The notes beneath the pieces are model-generated. The model had not been told where the DNA came from and did no database searches. It saw nothing but the letters and a program-made list of their open reading frames with translations. The position numbers were made by a program, and so were the translations under genes. From NCBI GenBank assembly GCA_003862195.1, contig QOUO01000013.1:1-43073 (forward strand): a DNA stretch of 43,073 nucleotides. Direction: 5' to 3'. This DNA comes from Coriobacteriaceae bacterium. GTDB taxonomy: Bacteria; Actinomycetota; Coriobacteriia; Coriobacteriales; Atopobiaceae. Below are positions 38,476 to 43,073 of the stretch, in pieces; position 1 is the stretch's first letter, and each line of letters starts with the position of its first letter.

Positions 38476-39711
38476 ATGGTGTACCTCAACTGCGCGGCGA
38501 CCTCGTACCGTCGCCCGGAGTGCGTGATCGCGGCGGTCGAGACCGCCCTACGCGAGTTCGGGAGCAGCGGTCGCGGCGCGCACGACTCCGAGCTGGACGC
38601 CGCCCGCGCCATAGCGACGTGCCGCGAGCGCGTGGCGGAGGTGCTCGGCTTTGGCCACCCCGGCCGCGTGGTCTTTGGGGCCAACGCGACCCAGGGCCTC
38701 AACATGGCGATCCTGGGATGCGTGCCAGACGGCGGCCACGTGGTCGCGACGGACTGGGACCACAACTCGATCCTGCGCCCGCTGTACCGTCTGCGCAAGA
38801 GGAGGGGCGTCCGCGTCGACTTCGCCCCCGCCGACGCGGCGGGCCGCCTAGACGTGGACTCGCTCCTCTCGCTCGTGACGCCGGGCACGAGCCTCGTGTG
38901 CCTGACGCACGCCTCGAACCTCACGGGCAACGTGCTTCCTGACGCGCAGATCACCCGCGTGGCCGACCGCGCCCACGAGGTCGGAGCGCACGTCCTTCTC
39001 GACTGCGCGCAGACCGCCGGCGCCCGTCCCGTGCGCATGGATGCGCTCGGGGTCGACCTGGTGGCCTTCACCGGCCACAAGGCGCTCATGGGCCCGCAGG
39101 GCACGGGCGGCCTGGCCGTCGCCCCGGGCGTGACGGTCGAGCCCGTCCTGTGCGGCGGCACGGGGGTCCTCTCGTTCGAGGAGTCCCAGCCCGCCGCCTA
39201 CCCAGAGCACCTGGAGGCGGGGACGCTCAACGGCCACGGCCTGGCGGGCCTCTCGGCGGCCGCCGGGTGGGTGCTCTCGACGGGACTCGACGCGATCCAC
39301 GCGCACGACCTCGCGCTCACGCGCAGGCTGGTCGCGGGCCTCCGCAGGCTCGGCCCCGCCGCCACCGTCTACGGAGACCTCCCGCGGGACCGCATCGGCC
39401 TCGACGCGCCCGACTTCGACCACGCGCCCGTCGTGTCGCTCAACCTGGACGGCTGGGACTCCTCCGAGCTCGCCGACGCCCTCGGCCACGACTACGACAT
39501 CGCCGTGCGCGCCGGCGGCCACTGCGCCCCGCGCATGCATCGCGCGCTCGGCACGGAGCACACCGGGGCGGTCCGCCTCTCCATGGGCTGGTTCACGGGG
39601 GAGAAGGACGTGGACTACGCGCTCAGGGCCCTCTCCCAGCTGGCGGAGGGGGACGACGCCCCCGCGCCCGAGGGGACGGGGGAGGCGCCCGATGCCCCGG
39701 CGCAGGCGTGA
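38476..39711 (+). CDS. Cysteine desulfurase/selenocysteine lyase-family aminotransferase V (411 aa)
   Basis: This is a PLP enzyme of the SufS/CsdA-like group (EF2569-type family found with yqeB). It starts with MVYLNCAATSYRRPE. The aldimine lysine is K202 in FTGHKALMGPQGTGG, the cofactor Asp/Gln lie in LLDCAQTAG, and the mobile-loop catalytic cysteine is C350 in AGGHCAPRMH. It should withdraw sulfur or selenium from cysteine or selenocysteine and hand it to YedF, DUF3343 or SelD. It begins 10 bp after yedF with only a weak ribosome site, suggesting translational coupling. The acidic Ala/Pro-rich C-terminal tail overlaps the start of the next gene by 20 bp. Confidence 0.9.
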   Translation: MVYLNCAATSYRRPECVIAAVETALREFGSSGRGAHDSELDAARAIATCRERVAEVLGFGHPGRVVFGANATQGLNMAILGCVPDGGHVVATDWDHNSILRPLYRLRKRRGVRVDFAPADAAGRLDVDSLLSLVTPGTSLVCLTHASNLTGNVLPDAQITRVADRAHEVGAHVLLDCAQTAGARPVRMDALGVDLVAFTGHKALMGPQGTGGLAVAPGVTVEPVLCGGTGVLSFEESQPAAYPEHLEAGTLNGHGLAGLSAAAGWVLSTGLDAIHAHDLALTRRLVAGLRRLGPAATVYGDLPRDRIGLDAPDFDHAPVVSLNLDGWDSSELADALGHDYDIAVRAGGHCAPRMHRALGTEHTGAVRLSMGWFTGEKDVDYALRALSQLAEGDDAPAPEGTGEAPDAPAQA

Positions 39712-39931
39712 GCCGCGCGCCGTCGCCGCGTTCGACTCCACGCACGACGCCCTGGAGGCGGAGTCGGCGTGCAGGCAGGAAGGGGTCGAGGGCAGGCTCA
39801 TCCCCACGCCGGTGAGCATCACGGCCGACTGCGGCCTCGCGTGGTCGATGCCCCCGGCGGAGCGCGGTCGGTTCGAGGTGCTCGCCACGGGACGCTTTGA
39901 CGTCGCCGGAATCTACGATCTGGAGCTTTGA
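39692..39931 (+). CDS. DUF3343 putative Se/S carrier-like protein (79 aa)
   Basis: After a short Arg-rich start the protein shows the compact DUF3343 pattern: VAAFDSTHDALEAESACRQEG, GRLIPTPVSITADCGLAW with the conserved Cys C47, and a closing VAGIYDLEL. This family occurs with SelD, YedF and YqeB and has been proposed to carry selenium or sulfur on its cysteine. The gene overlaps the 3' end of the desulfurase gene by 20 bp and precedes yqeB by 31 bp, a sign of tight co-expression. The exact start could be slightly later, since the first ten residues are not typical. Confidence 0.85.
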   Translation: MPRRRREPRAVAAFDSTHDALEAESACRQEGVEGRLIPTPVSITADCGLAWSMPPAERGRFEVLATGRFDVAGIYDLEL

Positions 39932-39962
39932 GCGGGTGCGTGCCCGCGGAACGGGAGGAATC

Positions 39963-40772
39963 GTGCTTGTTGTGATCAGGGGCGCCGGGGACCTCGCCTC
40001 GGGCATCGCGCTCAGGCTGCACCGCGCCGGATGCGACATCGTGATGCTGGACGTCGCGGTTCCCACGGCGGTCAGGCGCACCGTCTGTTTCAGCGAGGCC
40101 ATCCGCCTGGGCAGGGCGGAGGTCGAGGGCGTGGAGGCCGTGCTCGCGCGCGACGTCGCGGAGGCCGCGTCCATAGCGTCCGGCCACGAGCGCATCGCCG
40201 TGCTCGTGGACCCCGAGGGGACGTGCATCCCGGCGCTCAAGCCGGAGTGCGTGGTCGACGCCATCATCGCAAAGCGCAACCTCGGCACCACCAAGGACAT
40301 GGCGCCCATCGTCATAGGCGTGGGCCCCGGCTTCCATGCGGGCACCTCGTCCGGCGCGGACTGCCACGCTGCGATAGAGACAAAGCGCGGGCACTACCTG
40401 GGCCGCGTTATCTACGACGGCTCGCCCATCCCCAACACGGGCGTGCCCGGAAACATTGGCGGGTACACGACGGAGCGCGTGCTGCGCGCGCCGGCGGACG
40501 GCACGTTCGAGCCCTGCGCGAGCATCGGCGACATGGTGAAGAAGGGCGACGTGGTCGCCCACGTTGCGGGCCAGCCCGTGCGCGCCAACATCGACGGCGT
40601 CCTGCGCGGCCTGCTGCAGGAGGGCGTCCCCGTCACGCGCGGCATGAAGTCGGGCGACGTCGACCCCCGCTGCAAGGCGGGGCACTGCTGCTCGGCGTCC
40701 GACAAGGCCCGGGCAATCGGCGGCGGGGTGCTTGAGGCGCTGCTGCACTTCTCGCACAGACTGGAGGGGTAG
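39963..40772 (+). CDS. yqeB: YqeB, selenium-dependent molybdenum hydroxylase maturation protein (269 aa)
   Basis: The protein belongs to the EF2563/YqeB family, a marker for selenium-dependent molybdenum hydroxylases. It starts with a Rossmann-like VVIRGAGDLASGIALRLHRAG motif and continues with MLDVAVPTAVRRTVCFSEAI, IGVGPGFHAG, the IYDGSPIPNTGVPG segment and a lipoyl/biotinyl-like hammerhead near the C-terminus (ADGTFEPCASIGDMVKKGDVVAHV). The start is GTG 39963 with GGGAGG five bases upstream; an ATG extension to 39897 would run into the DUF3343 gene. It probably helps place the labile selenium at the molybdenum centre of XdhD and/or XdhABC. selD starts 2 bp after its stop. Confidence 0.92.
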   Translation: MLVVIRGAGDLASGIALRLHRAGCDIVMLDVAVPTAVRRTVCFSEAIRLGRAEVEGVEAVLARDVAEAASIASGHERIAVLVDPEGTCIPALKPECVVDAIIAKRNLGTTKDMAPIVIGVGPGFHAGTSSGADCHAAIETKRGHYLGRVIYDGSPIPNTGVPGNIGGYTTERVLRAPADGTFEPCASIGDMVKKGDVVAHVAGQPVRANIDGVLRGLLQEGVPVTRGMKSGDVDPRCKAGHCCSASDKARAIGGGVLEALLHFSHRLEG

Positions 40773-40774
40773 CC

Positions 40775-41851
40775 ATGGCAGAGGACGTCAAGCTGACCAA
40801 GCTGGCGGAGTGCGCGGGCTGCGGCGCCAAGGTGGGCGCGGGCGAGCTCGCGAAGCTGCTGGCAGACATCAAGGTGCAGCGGGACCCCAACCTCCTCGTG
40901 GGCTTCGACCGCTCCGACGACGCGGCGGTGTACCGCGTGACGGACGACCTCGCGCTGGTGGAGACCGTCGACTTCTTCCCGCCCATCGCCGACGACCCGT
41001 ACACCTTTGGCGCCATCGCGGCCACGAACGCGCTCTCGGACGTCTATGCGATGGGCGGCGAGCCCAAGGTCGCCCTCAACGTGATGGCGGTGCCCGAGGA
41101 CATGCCCTCCGACGTCGTGCACCAGATCCTGCGCGGCGGCTACGAGAAGGTCTACGAGGCCGGCGCCTCCATTGTGGGCGGCCACAGCATCTACGACCGC
41201 GAGCCCAAGTACGGCCTCGCCGTGACCGGCTTCGTTGACCCGCGCCGCATGCTCACCAACTCGGGCGCCCGTCCCGGCGACGTGCTCGTGCTCACCAAGG
41301 CCCTGGGCGTGGGCGTGATAACCACGGCGGAGAAGGGCGGGCTTGCCGGGCCGCAGGACGTCCGTGCCGCCGAGGCGCAGATGACGACCCTCAACCGCTG
41401 GGCGCGCGACGTCGCCGTGAGGCACGAGGTGCACGCGGCCACGGACGTGACGGGGTTCGGTCTCATGGGCCACGCGCTCGAGATGGCCCAGGGCTCCGAC
41501 GTGCGGCTGACCATCGACCCCGGCGCGCCCGCGCTTCTCGGCCAGGCGCGCGAGCTCGCCGCCATGGGCGTCCTGCCTGCGGGGATGTACCGCAACCGGC
41601 ACTTCGCCGAGGCGAGCGTCAATGCGACGGGGGTCGCGCAGGACCTGCAGGACCTGCTGTTCTGCCCGGAGACGTCGGGCGGCCTGCTGCTGAGCGTGGC
41701 GCCGGGGGATGCCGACGCGCTCGTGGTGGACCTTCTGGCGGACGGGCGCGTCCCGGACGCACGCGTCATCGGCGGGGTGTCTGCCTACGAGGGCGGCGCG
41801 CGGATCCGCCTCGGGCAGTCGAAGGACGATACCAAGGAGAAGGGCAGGTAG
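40775..41851 (+). CDS. selD: Selenophosphate synthetase SelD, cysteine form (358 aa)
   Basis: SelD makes selenophosphate from selenide and ATP. The N-terminal catalytic region reads CAGCGAKV: C16 and K19 align with E. coli C17 and K20, so this is the cysteine form and not a selenoprotein. The AIRS-fold motifs follow: LVGFDRSDDAAVYR, DFFPPIADDPYTFGAIAATNALSDVYAMGG, GGHSIYDREPKYGLAVTG and ATDVTGFGLMGHALEMA. The length is normal. In this setting selenophosphate most likely feeds the selenium cofactor of the molybdenum hydroxylases. I see no selA, selB or tRNA-Sec in the window, so use for selenocysteine cannot be judged. It starts 2 bp after yqeB. Confidence 0.96.
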   Translation: MAEDVKLTKLAECAGCGAKVGAGELAKLLADIKVQRDPNLLVGFDRSDDAAVYRVTDDLALVETVDFFPPIADDPYTFGAIAATNALSDVYAMGGEPKVALNVMAVPEDMPSDVVHQILRGGYEKVYEAGASIVGGHSIYDREPKYGLAVTGFVDPRRMLTNSGARPGDVLVLTKALGVGVITTAEKGGLAGPQDVRAAEAQMTTLNRWARDVAVRHEVHAATDVTGFGLMGHALEMAQGSDVRLTIDPGAPALLGQARELAAMGVLPAGMYRNRHFAEASVNATGVAQDLQDLLFCPETSGGLLLSVAPGDADALVVDLLADGRVPDARVIGGVSAYEGGARIRLGQSKDDTKEKGR

Positions 41852-41854
41852 ACG

Positions 41855-42892
41855 ATGTCAGACTCTCACGAGACCATGCGAGATCCCTCGTTCGTGGGGC
41901 GCCTCCTGGACGAGGCGCGCTCGGGGAGGCCCTTCGCGCTGGCGAGCGTCCTGGCGACACGCGGCTCGATGCCGCGACACGCGAGCGCGAGGATGGCGCT
42001 CCTCTCCGACGGCACCTGGCTGGGCACCATCGGGGGCGGCCGCGTGGAGCAGCAGATGCAGGAGAGGTGCCGTCGCGTGCTGGCAGGCGAGGAGTCCGGC
42101 CGGCTGGAGTGGATGACCCACGAGAAGACGGGGATGGCCTGCGGCGGCGACGCGCTGTGCGGCGTCAGCCTGTGGGAGCCCGATGTGGCGGAGCCGCTCC
42201 TCTCCGAGCTGTCGCGACGTCTCTCGTCCGAGCAGCCGTTCGTGATCGCGGAGGGCTGGGCGGACCCCACGCACGTCGCAGTGAGGCTCGCCTCGATATC
42301 GGAGCTGGGGGACGACCCCGCGGCCGCCTGCGACGTGTCCGCCTGGGACGAGGCCTCACAGACCTACACGGAGCCCGCCGGTCCCGACCCCAAGGCGTAC
42401 GTGTTCGGCGGCGGGCACGTGGGGCGTGCCCTCGCGCCCGTCCTCGCGAGCGTCGGGTTCAGGGTCGTGGTCGTCGACGACCGGCCCGGGGTCGCCGTCC
42501 CCGAGGACTTTCCCGCGGCCGAGCAGGTGACCTGCTGTGACCTGCGGGACCTCGCCTCCGGCGGCATCAAGGCGACCGGCCGCGACTACGTGGTCGTCAC
42601 CACGCACGGGCACGCATGGGACATCGACGTGCTGGAGCAGGTCGCGCCCGCGCGTCCCGCCTACGTGGGCTGCATCGGCAGCCGCGGCAAGGCGGCCTAC
42701 GCGCGCAAGGTCCTCAAGGAGCGGGGCGTCGACCCCGACTGGGTGGACGCGATCCACCTCCCGATCGGGGAGCCGATCCTCGCGGTGACGCCGCCTGAGA
42801 TCGCGGTCTCGATCGCGGCAGAGATGATTCGCTGCAGGGCTGAGCTCCGCCCCGTCCGTCCGCACTCGTCCCACTCGGGAGGGAGGGGCTAG
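41855..42892 (+). CDS. XdhC/CoxI-family molybdenum hydroxylase accessory protein (345 aa)
   Basis: The N-terminal XdhC/CoxI domain (about 15-120) has ALASVLATRGSMPRHASARMALLSDG and GTIGGGRVEQQM, followed by GMACGGDALCGVSL with two conserved cysteines. The C-terminal half is an XdhC Rossmann domain (AYVFGGGHVGRALAPVLASVGFRVVVVDDRP, then VVTTHGHAWDIDVL and YVGCIGSRGKAAYA), which binds a nucleotide or the cofactor. Members bind molybdopterin and help sulfurate or selenate it and insert it into the hydroxylase. It begins 3 bp after selD, so selenium activation and cofactor insertion are made together. This is not the Fe-S subunit that shares the XdhC name at 36974. Confidence 0.93.
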   Translation: MSDSHETMRDPSFVGRLLDEARSGRPFALASVLATRGSMPRHASARMALLSDGTWLGTIGGGRVEQQMQERCRRVLAGEESGRLEWMTHEKTGMACGGDALCGVSLWEPDVAEPLLSELSRRLSSEQPFVIAEGWADPTHVAVRLASISELGDDPAAACDVSAWDEASQTYTEPAGPDPKAYVFGGGHVGRALAPVLASVGFRVVVVDDRPGVAVPEDFPAAEQVTCCDLRDLASGGIKATGRDYVVVTTHGHAWDIDVLEQVAPARPAYVGCIGSRGKAAYARKVLKERGVDPDWVDAIHLPIGEPILAVTPPEIAVSIAAEMIRCRAELRPVRPHSSHSGGRG

Positions 42893-42951
42893 GGCAGCTG
42901 CCTTCCATGGTGAAGGCGGGCGTGATAGGCACCACCAAGCGCCCGAAAATA

Positions 42952-42967
42952 CAAACGAAAGGTTAGG
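42952..42967. promoter_or_regulatory. Regulon palindrome upstream of the lipoprotein gene
   Basis: CAAAC-GAAAG-GTTAGG fits the shared pattern in both arms and ends 7 bp before the ATG at 42975. It overlaps the likely ribosome site, so it could also act at that level. Confidence 0.45.
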
Positions 42968-42974
42968 TTCTACG

Positions 42975-43073
42975 ATGTTCCACAACGCTTCGCATGACGC
43001 ATGCGTCACGCGCAGGTCCTTCCTGCTCACCGGGGCGGCAATGGCGGCGACGCTCGGTCTCGCCGGCTGCGGC
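42975..43073 (+). CDS. Partial CDS: Tat-type lipoprotein, start only (33 codons)
   Basis: Only the first 33 codons are in the window. They read as an export signal: a twin-arginine motif (TRRSFLLTG), a hydrophobic stretch (AAMAATLGL) and a lipobox-like LAGC with the lipid-bearing cysteine. This pattern is common in substrate-binding lipoproteins of ABC transporters in Coriobacteriia. Because a regulon palindrome precedes it, a binding protein for purines or nucleosides is an attractive guess, but the mature protein is not visible. The ribosome site is AAAGG. Confidence 0.7.
   Translation, partial: MFHNASHDACVTRRSFLLTGAAMAATLGLAGCG

Noticed and set aside
40775..41851. SelD as a selenoprotein with an in-frame TGA
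   Set aside because: The catalytic position is an ordinary cysteine codon (C16) and the frame has no internal stop.

Overview
This window is high-GC DNA with ordered operons, strong Shine-Dalgarno sites and protein families typical of an anaerobic actinomycete. The closest impression is a gut or oral Coriobacteriia member (Olsenella/Atopobiaceae-like). That placement is an inference from gene content and protein style, not a phylogenetic result.

Left edge, 1-4.8 kb: accessory DNA. It holds a partial IS3-family element, a small protein of unknown function behind a long foldable leader, and an excisionase-like HTH protein with a tyrosine integrase (both minus strand). Next to the integrase are four GTGCACG repeats and two tandem copies of the 3' half of a tRNA-Val(GAC) gene, the footprint of islands that inserted at that tRNA. 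A decayed ATP-binding-protein gene lies between the two tRNA fragments.

4.9-13.5 kb: ordinary or accessory genes. These are an AAA/DUF4143 ATPase behind three 34-bp repeats, a glycosyltransferase-acyltransferase fusion, a TetR regulator divergent from an Old Yellow Enzyme-type flavin/Fe-S reductase with a clear palindromic operator between them, a nitroreductase, and an M20 metallopeptidase.

13.6-43.07 kb: one large purine-catabolism and selenium/molybdenum region. In order it has a NCS2 purine permease, a YheO/DauR-like regulator (minus strand), ssnA, ygfK, a polyferredoxin, a fused xdhD-type molybdenum hydroxylase, a double-cubane-cluster reductase, ygeX, ygeY, ygeW, a ModE-HTH/MocA fusion, hyuA, ridA, the three-subunit hydroxylase xdhABC, yedF, a cysteine desulfurase-like gene, a DUF3343 gene, yqeB, selD, an XdhC/CoxI accessory gene, and the start of a Tat/lipoprotein gene cut by the window end. 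This gene set corresponds to the known anaerobic uric acid/purine degradation cluster of gut bacteria (ygeW-ygeX-ygeY-hyuA-ygfK-ssnA-xdhD). It is packed together with the genes that make the labile selenium of molybdenum hydroxylases and insert the molybdenum cofactor.

The genes can be read as one system. The permease imports purines or urate. The Mo/Se hydroxylases with YgfK and the polyferredoxin do the ring redox chemistry. SsnA and HyuA open rings or deaminate. YgeY, YgeX and YgeW process the nitrogenous fragments, and RidA clears the reactive enamine expected from YgeX. SelD, YedF, the desulfurase, DUF3343 and YqeB deliver selenium.

The main new observation is a repeated palindrome, close to CYAAC-N5-GTTWGG, found eight times, each time just upstream of a gene of this region, including the local regulator. 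It looks like the operator of a purine/selenium regulon. The double-cubane reductase inside the cluster is the most unexpected enzyme.
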